A stretch of 59,124 nt of DNA from Litorivicinus sp. Its GTDB lineage: Bacteria > Pseudomonadota > Gammaproteobacteria > Pseudomonadales > Litorivicinaceae. The DNA lies in the NCBI GenBank assembly GCA_018401755.1, contig JAGYKJ010000003.1, positions 144,599 through 203,722 of the forward strand, written 5' to 3'. The notes beneath the pieces were generated by a model. That model had not been told where the DNA came from, did not search any database, and saw only the letters and a list, made by a program, of their open reading frames with translations. This document shows positions 8,599-17,169 of the stretch, piece after piece. Each line of letters opens with the position of its first letter. The stretch's first letter is position 1. A program made the position numbers and the translations under genes.

Positions 8599-9968
8599 TG
8601 ACGGCGATTGGAATGATCGACAGCCCAATTGCAGGGGTCAGCGCCGTCACTTTACGTGATCGAATTGCATCAGGTGCATTGACCGTTGTGGAGTTGTGTG
8701 AGCATCTCTGTGATCACGTGCGGGCGACTGAGCCGCAGATTGGTGCCTTTGCATGGTTCGATCGAGCCCATGTTCTTGAGCAGGCTGTTCAGTTGGATGC
8801 ATATCGTAAAACAGGGCGTCCATTAGGCCCGTTACACGGGATTCCAGTGGCGTTGAAGGACATTATCGATACCGTCCGTATTCCGACCGAAAACGGCACG
8901 GTCATTGATAGTGGGCGGATGCCGTCGCGCGATGCCGTGATAGTGAGCCGACTAAAGGCGGCAGGGGCAGTGATTTTTGGGAAAACTGTGACGACTGAGT
9001 TGGCGTCAATGGAGCCGGCTGCCACGATGAATCCATTTGGTCTTGAGCACACGCCGGGCGGGTCCTCTGCCGGATCGGCAGCCGCTGTTGCGGCGGGCAT
9101 GGTACCGATCGCCATTGGCACTCAGACTGGTGGCTCGGTGATCCGGCCAGCCTCCTTCTGTGGCACCTTCGGGTATAAGCCGACCTTTGGGTTGGTGCCA
9201 AGGACTGGGATTTTGGCGCAATCTCCATCGATGGATACGGTCGGCGTTTTTGCCAATCATCTTGACGATGTGGCACTTGTGACAGATGTCCTTTCGGGAT
9301 GTGATGAAGGCGATGTTGCGACATCACCAGGACCTGCGCCGCGGTTATTAGAGATCATGCACGAACGGGTCCCTGTGATTCCGACGTTTGCGGTGGTTCA
9401 CCTGCCGTCCATGGAGCGTGTCTCTGAGCCAATGCGGTCGGCCCTCTCTGAGCTTGTGGAGGTATTGGGTGATCAGGTCTTTGAGACTGGGTTGCCAAAT
9501 GCATTCTCCGAAGCAGTGATCGCTCGTGACACCGTCAATCTAGCCGAGATGGCAAAGTGCTATTACCGCTATGGCACACAGCGTGATCACTTGTCTGAGT
9601 CGATACGCTCGATGCTTGCGCGTGGTGAGCAAGTCTTAGCTCGAGACTATTTGGCAGCGCTGGATTGGAAAGCGCTAATCGTCGCTGCGTTGGATGAGAT
9701 TTTTGAGCGCTGTGACGTCATTTTAGCTCCTGCAGCCTTCGGTGAGGCGCCCAAGGATCGGACCACAACCGGTGATCCGATGATGAATGGCTTATGGACA
9801 TTCTCAGGTCATCCCGTGGTGACAATCCCCGTGTTTGAGGGAGCCAACGGCATGCCGATGGGGCTGCAGATGATTGGAAAAAAAGGCATGGACGGGCGAC
9901 TCTTGCGCACGGCGCGGTGGTTGGTTGCACATATTGATGGCGTATCGGAGGACCGAGCAGATGGATAA
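8598..9968 (+). CDS. amidase signature family hydrolase
   Basis: A 456-residue amidase signature enzyme. The Ser-cisSer-Lys triad is visible: Lys87 in VALKDIID, Ser156 in GGSSAGS, and the nucleophile Ser180 in TQTGGSVIRPAS. Members hydrolyse amides, ureides or misacylated tRNA; GatA is unlikely because no gatB or gatC is nearby and the gene is embedded in a transport operon (it starts one base inside dctM). The substrate is unknown. The setting suggests hydrolysis of an amide of a 2-oxo or 2-hydroxy acid brought in by the TRAP system (inference). Its end overlaps the next small membrane gene. Confidence 0.88.
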   Translation: MTAIGMIDSPIAGVSAVTLRDRIASGALTVVELCEHLCDHVRATEPQIGAFAWFDRAHVLEQAVQLDAYRKTGRPLGPLHGIPVALKDIIDTVRIPTENGTVIDSGRMPSRDAVIVSRLKAAGAVIFGKTVTTELASMEPAATMNPFGLEHTPGGSSAGSAAAVAAGMVPIAIGTQTGGSVIRPASFCGTFGYKPTFGLVPRTGILAQSPSMDTVGVFANHLDDVALVTDVLSGCDEGDVATSPGPAPRLLEIMHERVPVIPTFAVVHLPSMERVSEPMRSALSELVEVLGDQVFETGLPNAFSEAVIARDTVNLAEMAKCYYRYGTQRDHLSESIRSMLARGEQVLARDYLAALDWKALIVAALDEIFERCDVILAPAAFGEAPKDRTTTGDPMMNGLWTFSGHPVVTIPVFEGANGMPMGLQMIGKKGMDGRLLRTARWLVAHIDGVSEDRADG

Positions 9969-10137
9969 GGGTTTGAACCTCGTATTGGCGTTATTGGCCT
10001 TTGGTTTGTTGGCTGCCTCGATCGGTATTTTGATTGTCAACGTCAATGCATGGGATTTACGCATCGTCGGGTTGATGGCGATTACCGCCTGTGCCTTTGA
10101 TTTCTATCGCTCAATTCGTCGAAATGAGCAGCATTAA
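9961..10137 (+). CDS. small membrane protein (58 residues) in TRAP operon
   Basis: A short gene with a good ribosome binding site (GGAGG at 9948-9952, eight bases before ATG). The product has two hydrophobic stretches, LVLALLAFGLLAASIGILIV and IVGLMAITACAFDFY, and ends in a charged YRSIRRNEQH tail. Its start overlaps the end of the amidase gene, and its TAA shares a base with the ATG of the next gene, so it is translationally linked to both. No family was recognised; position suggests an accessory subunit of transport or of a membrane-attached enzyme, but that is only context. Confidence 0.7.
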   Translation: MDKGLNLVLALLAFGLLAASIGILIVNVNAWDLRIVGLMAITACAFDFYRSIRRNEQH

Positions 10138-11096
10138 TGCGGCCTGTTGTCTGGATTACCCGGCAGTTGGTACAGCCGGCGATGGATGCTGTCGCCGCAG
10201 ACTTTGATGTGATCACAAATCCAACCGATGCCGTGATGGATGGTGATGCACTGGTTGCCGCAAGTCACCAGTGTGATGCCATGCTGATTTGTCACTCGGA
10301 GTTGATCACTGCGGAGGTTGCCGCACGCCTGTCGCCTCGTCTCAAAATCATTGCCAACTATTCCGTCGGTGTGGATCACGTGGATCTTGCAGCCTGTCAA
10401 GCACGCGGTATTGTCGTGACCAATACCCCGGATGTGTTAAGTGATGCGACCGCTGAGATTGGTCTGTTGCTGCTGTTGGGAGCCGCGCGTCGCGCCTATG
10501 AGGGCGATCGGATGGTTCGACAGGGCCTGTGGACGACCTGGGGTCCGACATTGATGAATGGGATTCAGGTGACGGGAAAGCGACTTGGGATTGTAGGGAT
10601 GGGCCGTGTTGGCCAAGTCCTTGCCAAACGTGCCCGTGGATTCGATATGGAAATCCATTACCACAACCGGAAATCCCTTGATGAGACGTTGGTCCCGGGT
10701 GCGATCTATCACTCAACGCTTGAGAGTCTGATGCGGTCGGTCGATATGTTGTCGTTGAACTGCCCAGCCACACCCGACACCGAGCGGATGATCAACGCGC
10801 AATCGTTGGCTTGGCTGCGACCCGGTGCAATCATCGTCAATGCCGCGCGCGGCAAGCTTGTGGATGAGGATGCCTTGATTGCTGCGCTGCAATCCGGGCA
10901 TATTGCGGCGGCAGGACTGGACTGCTTCGTCAATGAGCCCGGTGGAAATCCGAAATTTGCAGCGTTAGATAATGTGTTTTTGTTGCCTCACTTAGGGTCC
11001 TCGACCAATGAGACGCGATTGGCGATGGGCCAGCGAGCGCTTTTGAACCTCAACGCATATTTTCGTGGCGAACCACCGCCGGATCGCTTGGTGTAG
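10137..11096 (+). CDS. D-2-hydroxyacid dehydrogenase (glyoxylate/hydroxypyruvate reductase type)
   Basis: A 319-residue NAD(P)-dependent dehydrogenase of the D-isomer-specific family. The Rossmann nucleotide motif GMGRVG is at residues 154-159, and the catalytic Arg239 (NAARGK), Glu267 (VNEPGG) and His285 (LLPHLGS) are all present. NHR after the second strand suggests NADP(H) may be preferred, since an acidic residue that would favour NAD is missing (inference). It interconverts a 2-oxo acid and a D-2-hydroxy acid; with the L-specific FMN enzyme upstream, the region could handle both stereoisomers. It is the last gene of the TRAP operon, and the operator array of the next gene starts a few bases after its stop. 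Confidence 0.88.
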   Translation: MRPVVWITRQLVQPAMDAVAADFDVITNPTDAVMDGDALVAASHQCDAMLICHSELITAEVAARLSPRLKIIANYSVGVDHVDLAACQARGIVVTNTPDVLSDATAEIGLLLLLGAARRAYEGDRMVRQGLWTTWGPTLMNGIQVTGKRLGIVGMGRVGQVLAKRARGFDMEIHYHNRKSLDETLVPGAIYHSTLESLMRSVDMLSLNCPATPDTERMINAQSLAWLRPGAIIVNAARGKLVDEDALIAALQSGHIAAAGLDCFVNEPGGNPKFAALDNVFLLPHLGSSTNETRLAMGQRALLNLNAYFRGEPPPDRLV

Positions 11097-11098
11097 AG

Positions 11099-11154
11099 AC
11101 TGGTCTGACCTCTTGCACCCTTTGGTCTGACCAGTTAAGATTTTGGTCAGACCA
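11099..11154. promoter_or_regulatory. triple PdhR-type operator array upstream of the GntR gene
   Basis: Three sites lie in tandem: TGGTCTGACCT (11101-11111, one mismatch), TGGTCTGACCA (11123-11133) and TGGTCAGACCA (11144-11154). The centres are 22 and 21 bases apart, about two helical turns, so bound dimers would face the same side of the DNA. The array ends 20 bases before the TTG start of the regulator, indicating autoregulation and control of aceEF. Confidence 0.8.
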
Positions 11155-11174
11155 CTTGACGGTAAGGCGATATT

Positions 11175-11981
11175 TTGAACAGCTATCTTTCGAGTCCTCG
11201 CGTGGTGCGAGCTGCAGATGCGATTATGGATCAAGTCGAGCGCCTGATTTTGGAAGGAAAGGTGCGTCCTGGTCAAAAACTGCCATCAGAGCGAGCGCTC
11301 GCAGAAGAGTTTGATGTGTCCCGACCAACCGTGCGTGAGGCTATCCAGAAGTTGGAGGCGCGAGGTTTAGTCCAGCGTCGTCATGGCGGTGGAACCTTTG
11401 TTGCTGAGCATGTTGGCTCGACATTCTTGGATCCGATGATGGCGATGATCCAACGCTCTCCGGATGGGACCTTCGATATTATTGAATTACGTTTTGCCCT
11501 CGAAAGCGTCGCGGCATGGTTGGCGGCAGATCGCGCGACAGAGCGCGCTCGGGGTAATGTGCAGCGTCGTTATCATGAATTACAAGTGGCTGTGCGTTCG
11601 CACGATTTGCATCGAGAAGCGCGCGCAGATGCAGAGTTCCATTTGGCGATCGCAGAGGCATCGCAAAACGGCATTATCTTACACATCATGCGTTCGATTT
11701 TTGTCCTGCTTGAGGAATCTATCGTGCGCAATCTTGCTGAGCTCAATTTAGATCGGCAACGTAAGCAAGAGCTTGCGCTTCAGCATGAAGCCATGTACCG
11801 AGCAATCGTTCTCGATAAGGACCCAATGGCTGCACGTCGCGCTGTCCGGCAACATATGCTAACCATCAGCGAGTCCTTGGATCGTGAGCGCGCATCAGAT
11901 ACCAAACCGCGTCGTTTGAGGGAGCTGACACAATCGGCTGATCTCGAAGGACGTCTCTCACCAGCAACCCCAATGAGGTGA
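11175..11981 (+). CDS. pdhR: GntR/FadR-subfamily transcriptional regulator, PdhR-like
   Basis: A 268-residue regulator. The N-terminal winged helix contains GQKLPSERALAEEFDVSRPTVREAIQKLEARGLV followed by the wing RRHGGGTFV, which is typical of GntR; residues from about 95 form an all-helical FCD ligand domain with ADAEFHLAIAEAS and a later conserved His (LALQHEAMYRAI). Immediate coupling to aceE (four bases apart) is the PdhR arrangement; PdhR senses pyruvate and represses aceEF. LldR is the nearest alternative. The TTG start at 11175 has AAGGCG in front. Matching operators at its own promoter and at the TRAP/lldD region suggest it governs the whole 2-oxo acid block. Confidence 0.82.
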   Translation: MNSYLSSPRVVRAADAIMDQVERLILEGKVRPGQKLPSERALAEEFDVSRPTVREAIQKLEARGLVQRRHGGGTFVAEHVGSTFLDPMMAMIQRSPDGTFDIIELRFALESVAAWLAADRATERARGNVQRRYHELQVAVRSHDLHREARADAEFHLAIAEASQNGIILHIMRSIFVLLEESIVRNLAELNLDRQRKQELALQHEAMYRAIVLDKDPMAARRAVRQHMLTISESLDRERASDTKPRRLRELTQSADLEGRLSPATPMR

Positions 11982-11985
11982 ACTC

Positions 11986-14652
11986 ATGGCCAACACGCCA
12001 ATAACGATTGATCAGGATCCTATCGAGACCCAAGAGTGGCTTGAAGCCTACGAATCAGTGCTCCAGCATGAAGGTCCGGAACGTGCCGCCTACCTGTTGA
12101 ATAAGCTCGTCGCTCGGGCGAGTCAGGAAGGTGCAAGGTTACCGGTTGCGATGACCACTCCGTATCGCAACACCATTCCGGTGCAGTCAGAAGCGCGGAT
12201 GCCGGGTGATCTGTTTATGGAGCGTCGTATTCGGAGTCTGATTCGGTGGAACGCACTGGCAATGGTCATGCGAGCCAATAAATCAGGCGATGATCTTGGT
12301 GGTCATATTGCGACATACCAGTCTGCAGCAACCATGTATGAAGTGGGCTTTAACTACTTCTGGAAGGGTCCTGATCATCCTGAGGGACAGGATTTGCTGT
12401 ATATCCAAGGCCATGCGAGTCCTGGAATTTATGCGCGTTCATTCCTTGAGGGGCGTTTTAACGAGGCCGAACTGGACCGTTTTCGGCGAGAGGTTGATGG
12501 GGGTGGCTTGTCATCCTATCCCCATCCGTGGCTGATGCCAGATTACTGGCAGTTCCCGACAGTTTCGATGGGGCTCGGGCCGATCCAATCGATTTACCAA
12601 GCGCATGTCATGAAGTATCTGCTGAACCGTGGCTTAAGCGAGCAGCCGAATCGCAAGGTGTGGGCATTTTTGGGTGACGGCGAAATGGATGAGCCGGAAT
12701 CTCTGGGTGCCATCAGCCTGGCAGGCCGAGAGCGGTTAGATAATCTTATTTTTGTGATCAACTGTAACCTGCAGCGACTGGATGGGCCGGTACGCGGCAA
12801 TGCCAAGATTGTACAAGAGCTTGAGGGCGCGTTCCGCGGTGCGGGCTGGAATGTCATTAAAGTGCTGTGGGGACGTCAATGGGATCCGCTGTTTGCCCGA
12901 GATAAAAAGGGTTTGATGCAGAAGGTCATGGACGAAGTCGTCGATGGAGAGCTGCAAAACTGTAAGGCAAAGGGCGGTGCTTACACCCGCGAACATTTCT
13001 TTGGTCAATATCCTGAATTGCTCGAGATGGTCTCCGATATGACGGATGATGACATCTATAAACTCAATCGGGGTGGCCATGATCCTTTGAAGGTTTATGC
13101 GGCCTATCATGCCGCGGTCAACCACACCGGCCAGCCGACGGTGATTCTCGCGCAAACCGTGAAGGGCTACGGTATGGGTGCGTCGGCCGAGTCTGCGAAC
13201 CCCGCACATCAGGTGAAAAAACTGGATGTGGAAAGCCTCAAACTATTCCGTGATCGGTTTGGGATCCCATTAAAAGACGAAGAATTGGCAGATTTACCCT
13301 ACTACAATCCAGGTCCAGATAGCCCAGAGATCAAATATCTCCGCGAGCGGCGACAGACCTTGGGTGGATTTTTGCCCGCACGACGTCCGTGGAAAGAACC
13401 CTTGGGAATGCCGTCCCTAGATGCGTTCAAACAGCAGTTGAAGGGGACTGGTGAACGACAAGTCTCGACGACCATGGCTTTTGTCCGCATCTTATCGACG
13501 TTGGTGAAAGATAAGACGATCGGACATCGTGTCGTTCCGATCGTGCCCGATGAAGCACGTACCTTTGGTATGGAGGGAATGTTCCGGCAACTCGGGATTT
13601 ATACCACTGAGGGCCAGAAGTACATCCCACACGATGTTGACCAGGTCCTGTCCTATCACGAGGATAAAGCGGGTCAGATTTTGGAAGAGGGCATTAACGA
13701 GTCTGGCGCTTTTGCTGCTTGGATGGCCTGTGCCACATCCTATGCGAACCATAATCAACCACTGATTCCGTTTTATATTTACTACTCCATGTTTGGGCAT
13801 CAGCGTGTTGGTGATTTGATCTGGGCGGCAGGCGATATTCAGGCGAAAGGGTTTTTGCTGGGAGCGACATCCGGGCGAACGACTCTGAACGGCGAGGGAT
13901 TGCAGCATCAGGATGGACATAGCCACTTGATTGCCTCAACCGTCCCCAACCAGCGAGCCTACGATCCGACCTATTCTTATGAAGTGGCCGTGATTATCCA
14001 GCACGGTTTGAAGCAGATGTATGATGACAATCAAAATGTCTTCTACTACATCACGCTGATGAACGAGAACTATGCGCATCCAGACATGCCAGAGGGTATT
14101 GAAGATCACATTATTAAAGGCATGTACTTGCTGAAGCCTGCGAGTGGGATTGGCAAACTGACAGTACGCTTACTGGGTTCTGGAGCGATTCTCCGGGAAG
14201 TTGAAGCCGCTGTGGAGATCTTGGCTGAGTATGGGGTCGATACAGAGGTGTACAGCGCAACCAGCTTCAACGAGTTACGTCGTGACGGGCAGTCTGCCGC
14301 GCGCTGGAACCTCTTACATCCTGGCGCGAAGCCCCGCGTGAGTCATGTCGAACACCTTCTCGGTGGCAGCCAAGCGCCGATTATTGCGGCGACCGATCAC
14401 ATGCAATTGTTCGCCGAGCAGATTCGTCCATTCCTTGGAAAAACCACCTATCTCACACTTGGGACAGATGGATTTGGTCGATCTGACTCCCGTAAAAAGT
14501 TGCGTGAGCATTTCGAGGTCGATCGCCGATTCATTACGGTGGCTGCCTTGAAAGGTCTCTGTGATGACGGCTTGTTGAAGCCCGCTGTGGTGAAGAAGGC
14601 GATTACTGACCTTGGAATTAATCCGGATCGTCCTGATCCTGTGACGCTGTAA
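11986..14652 (+). CDS. aceE: pyruvate dehydrogenase E1 component, homodimeric
   Basis: An 888-residue thiamine-diphosphate enzyme that decarboxylates pyruvate and passes the acetyl group to the lipoyl arms of E2. The family length is about 885-890. Motifs include GHIATYQSAATMYEVGFNYF, QGHASPGIYAR, the ThDP-binding GDGEMDEPES followed by NCNLQRLDGPVRGN, and TVPNQRAYDPTYSYE. The two-domain alpha2 type (not alpha2beta2) matches enterobacterial-like PDH. It follows pdhR by four bases with GAGGTGA as a ribosome binding site, and is ten bases from aceF. No lpd (E3) gene is present in the window, so E3 must be supplied from elsewhere. Confidence 0.97.
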   Translation: MANTPITIDQDPIETQEWLEAYESVLQHEGPERAAYLLNKLVARASQEGARLPVAMTTPYRNTIPVQSEARMPGDLFMERRIRSLIRWNALAMVMRANKSGDDLGGHIATYQSAATMYEVGFNYFWKGPDHPEGQDLLYIQGHASPGIYARSFLEGRFNEAELDRFRREVDGGGLSSYPHPWLMPDYWQFPTVSMGLGPIQSIYQAHVMKYLLNRGLSEQPNRKVWAFLGDGEMDEPESLGAISLAGRERLDNLIFVINCNLQRLDGPVRGNAKIVQELEGAFRGAGWNVIKVLWGRQWDPLFARDKKGLMQKVMDEVVDGELQNCKAKGGAYTREHFFGQYPELLEMVSDMTDDDIYKLNRGGHDPLKVYAAYHAAVNHTGQPTVILAQTVKGYGMGASAESANPAHQVKKLDVESLKLFRDRFGIPLKDEELADLPYYNPGPDSPEIKYLRERRQTLGGFLPARRPWKEPLGMPSLDAFKQQLKGTGERQVSTTMAFVRILSTLVKDKTIGHRVVPIVPDEARTFGMEGMFRQLGIYTTEGQKYIPHDVDQVLSYHEDKAGQILEEGINESGAFAAWMACATSYANHNQPLIPFYIYYSMFGHQRVGDLIWAAGDIQAKGFLLGATSGRTTLNGEGLQHQDGHSHLIASTVPNQRAYDPTYSYEVAVIIQHGLKQMYDDNQNVFYYITLMNENYAHPDMPEGIEDHIIKGMYLLKPASGIGKLTVRLLGSGAILREVEAAVEILAEYGVDTEVYSATSFNELRRDGQSAARWNLLHPGAKPRVSHVEHLLGGSQAPIIAATDHMQLFAEQIRPFLGKTTYLTLGTDGFGRSDSRKKLREHFEVDRRFITVAALKGLCDDGLLKPAVVKKAITDLGINPDRPDPVTL

Positions 14653-14662
14653 GGAGGCCGAC

Positions 14663-16594
14663 ATGACCACGATTTGTGTTCCAGATATTGGTGGCGCCTC
14701 CGGCGTCACTGTGATCGAAGTGGCGGTACAACCTGGTGACTCTGTCGCCGTGGGCGATACCTTGATTGTCCTTGAATCAGATAAGGCTTCGATGGAAATT
14801 CCAGCGGAGCAAGCGGGTGTCATTGGCGTGCTGCATGTCCGTGAAGGCAGCCAAGTCAACGAAGGTGACCCCATTTGTGAGATGGCGCCTGCGGCAGAGG
14901 CCTCGCCGGCTCCAGCTAACCAAGCTGCGGTCGCCGCCCCGACTGACACGCCCCAGCCGGCGCTGCTGGCTGCGTCGAGTGCACCCTCTGCTCGCGAGTC
15001 GATTGTTGTTCCAGATACCGGTTCGGCCGATGGTATCACCGTGATCGAAGTGGCTGTTGCGGTCGGAGATCTGGTCGCAGAAGGAGATACCTTGATCGTA
15101 CTCGAGTCCGACAAAGCTTCGATGGAGATTCCATCGCCAAAGGCTGGGGTGGTGAAATCGTTAGCGATTAAAGAAGGGGATTCTGTCAAACAGGGAGATC
15201 CCATCGCTGAGCTGGAGACCGCAGCAGGTGCTGGGCTCTCGGCGTCGGCTCCAATAGCTGCACCTGAGGTTGTCGCACCCATGGCCCCTGTAGCAATGCC
15301 AACAGCCAGCGCACCCCTTGTAGCAACAGAGACAGCGGTGGTCGTACCGGATACGGGGTCGGCCGATGGTGTGACTGTGATTGAGGTGGCGGTCGCAGTG
15401 GGCGACACGGTTGTCGAAGGTGACACCTTGATTGTGCTGGAATCGGATAAGGCCTCGATGGAGATTCCATCGCCAGTTGCCGGAACCATTATGGCGCTGT
15501 CAATCGGTGAGGGCGCCTCTGTCAAGCAGGGAGATCCGATTGCGATTGTGAAGGGCGCGTCGCCAGCGGCTGTGGCTGCACCTGCGGTGGCTGCTCCTGT
15601 GACACCCGCGGTACCCGCGGCATCGATTGAACCGGCACCAGCGAGAGCCTCTGACATCGTTGCGGATGCAACGGTGACCACATCAGGCGTTCACGCTGGA
15701 CCTGCGGTGCGCGCGTTGGCGCGTGAGCTGGGCCTTGATTTAGCGCGTGTGGCTGGCACCGGCCCGCGGAGTCGGATTACCAAAGATGATTTGCATCAAT
15801 TTGTGAAACAGGCTTTGTCGCAAGCAACGGCCGCTGCACCTGTGGTTGCATCTGGTGCCGGTATTCCTGCGATTACATTGCCCGACTTTGCAGCGTTTGG
15901 TCCCATCGAACGAATCAAGATGTCCAAGATTCATATTTTGACAGCCGATAATATGACTCGATGCTTGTTGAATGTGCCAGCAGTCACGCAGTTTGACGAG
16001 GCGGACATTACCGAACTTGAAGAGTTCCGGAAGTCGATGAAGGCGGATGCTGATCGTCTTGGCGTGAAACTGACACCGATGCCTTTCCTGATCAAAGCGG
16101 CAGCCTACGCATTACGTGCACTTCCACAAGTCAACGCGTCCATTGATCCGGTGGCACTCGAGATTATCCGTAAAGGCTACGTACATATTGGTATTGCCGT
16201 GGATACCCCGGATGGACTCATGGTTCCAGTCATTCGTGATGCGGACCAAAAAGGTCTATGGGATATTGCACGTGAGACGGTAGAGCTGGCCGAGAAGGCA
16301 AAGACGAAGAAACTGAAACCCGCTGAAATGCAGGGCGCAAGTTTCACAATTTCCAGTCTTGGGTCGATCGGTGGTACTGCCTTTACACCCATTGTCCCTT
16401 CTCCGCAGGCGGCAATCTTGGGCGTCTCAAAGGCCTCTATCAAGCCAGTTTGGGATGGCAAAGCGTTCCTGCCACGGATGATGTTGCCGTTGTCGCTCTC
16501 GTACGATCATCGTGTCATCAATGGTGGCGACGGGGCACGGTTTACCTCGGTCATGAGTCAGGTCTTGGGTGACATTCGTCGTTTATTGTTATGA
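14663..16594 (+). CDS. aceF: pyruvate dehydrogenase E2, dihydrolipoyl acetyltransferase with three lipoyl domains
   Basis: A 643-residue E2 core protein. Three lipoyl domains are visible, each with ESDKASMEIP, so the lipoylated lysines are Lys41, Lys151 and Lys263. They are joined by alanine/proline-rich mobile linkers. A peripheral subunit-binding domain around residues 350-385 (AVRALARELGLDLARVAGTG, then SRITKDDL) binds E1/E3, and the C-terminal acetyltransferase domain ends with the catalytic SYDHRVINGGDGARF. Three lipoyl domains is the E. coli arrangement. The lipoyl repeats make long nonsense frames on the opposite strand that are not genes. RBS AAGGAGG precedes the ATG. Confidence 0.97.
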   Translation: MTTICVPDIGGASGVTVIEVAVQPGDSVAVGDTLIVLESDKASMEIPAEQAGVIGVLHVREGSQVNEGDPICEMAPAAEASPAPANQAAVAAPTDTPQPALLAASSAPSARESIVVPDTGSADGITVIEVAVAVGDLVAEGDTLIVLESDKASMEIPSPKAGVVKSLAIKEGDSVKQGDPIAELETAAGAGLSASAPIAAPEVVAPMAPVAMPTASAPLVATETAVVVPDTGSADGVTVIEVAVAVGDTVVEGDTLIVLESDKASMEIPSPVAGTIMALSIGEGASVKQGDPIAIVKGASPAAVAAPAVAAPVTPAVPAASIEPAPARASDIVADATVTTSGVHAGPAVRALARELGLDLARVAGTGPRSRITKDDLHQFVKQALSQATAAAPVVASGAGIPAITLPDFAAFGPIERIKMSKIHILTADNMTRCLLNVPAVTQFDEADITELEEFRKSMKADADRLGVKLTPMPFLIKAAAYALRALPQVNASIDPVALEIIRKGYVHIGIAVDTPDGLMVPVIRDADQKGLWDIARETVELAEKAKTKKLKPAEMQGASFTISSLGSIGGTAFTPIVPSPQAAILGVSKASIKPVWDGKAFLPRMMLPLSLSYDHRVINGGDGARFTSVMSQVLGDIRRLLL

Positions 16595-16601
16595 CGCCGA
16601 T

Positions 16602-16630
16602 CGCGGACCTGTGTTATGCACGGGTCCGCG
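16602..16630 (+). terminator. hairpin after aceF (weak terminator)
   Basis: CGCGGACC (16602-16609) pairs with GGTCCGCG (16623-16630) around a 13-base loop, eight bases after the aceF stop. The following sequence TTGATTG has only a poor T-run. It overlaps the last codons of the convergent adenosyltransferase gene. Confidence 0.5.
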
Positions 16631-17169
16631 TTGATTGCCAAAACACCTCGCTGCCGCCGTCCCGTCTTGCCAGTGTTCGTGCGACGACAAACAACACGTC
16701 GGAAAGGCGATTAATGTAGTGACGTAATGCTGGATTTAAGGGTTCACTGGCGTGCAACGTCACCAGAGTGCGTTCTGCGCGACGTGCAACTGCGCGCGCC
16801 ATGTGGGCCATTCCTGCTGTCCGCGATCCACCAGGTAATATGAACTCTTTGAGGGGGCAAGGATTGATTGAGTGCATCACATAGGATCTCGAGATCAGTC
16901 ACCATTGTCTCGGTGATCAGTGTAAAGCCCGGTACTGCCAGTTCGCCGCCAAGATCGAATAATCGGTGCTGAATCTCTGTGAGGGGTTCCCGAAGTGCCT
17001 CAGTATCCTGGCATTCCGCGATCAGTAATCCCATCCATGAATTGAGTTCGTCGATCGTGCCGACCGCTTCAATGCGGGCACTGTCTTTGGCACAACGGGA
17101 TCCATCCCCTAATCCTGTTGTCCCGTCATCACCTGTCTTGGTGTATAGCTTGGTGAGTCGATTACCCAT
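16614..17169 (-). pseudogene. cob(I)alamin adenosyltransferase (PduO/MMAB type), frameshifted
   Basis: Encodes ATP:cob(I)alamin adenosyltransferase, which makes coenzyme B12. The N-terminal part reads KLYTKTGDDGTTGLGDGSR and GTIDELNSWMGLL (frame from 17169); the C-terminal part, LKEFILPGGSR then ARAVARRAER and RYINRLSDVLFV with RR near the end, is in another frame reaching 16614. The frames meet at the five-G run 16853-16857 (minus strand C5). Adding two Cs gives SLPPLKEFILPGG, a natural family sequence, and a 185-residue product; removing one C also works. Its ATG follows directly on the ampG stop codon, so it is the last gene of an SDR-ampG operon. Probably intact in the organism. Confidence 0.8.

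Noticed and set aside
14314-15681. 455-residue open frame on the minus strand
   Set aside because: It lies wholly opposite aceE/aceF, is low-complexity (Ala, Thr, Ser, Gly) and repeats in step with the lipoyl domains; it is a shadow of aceF.
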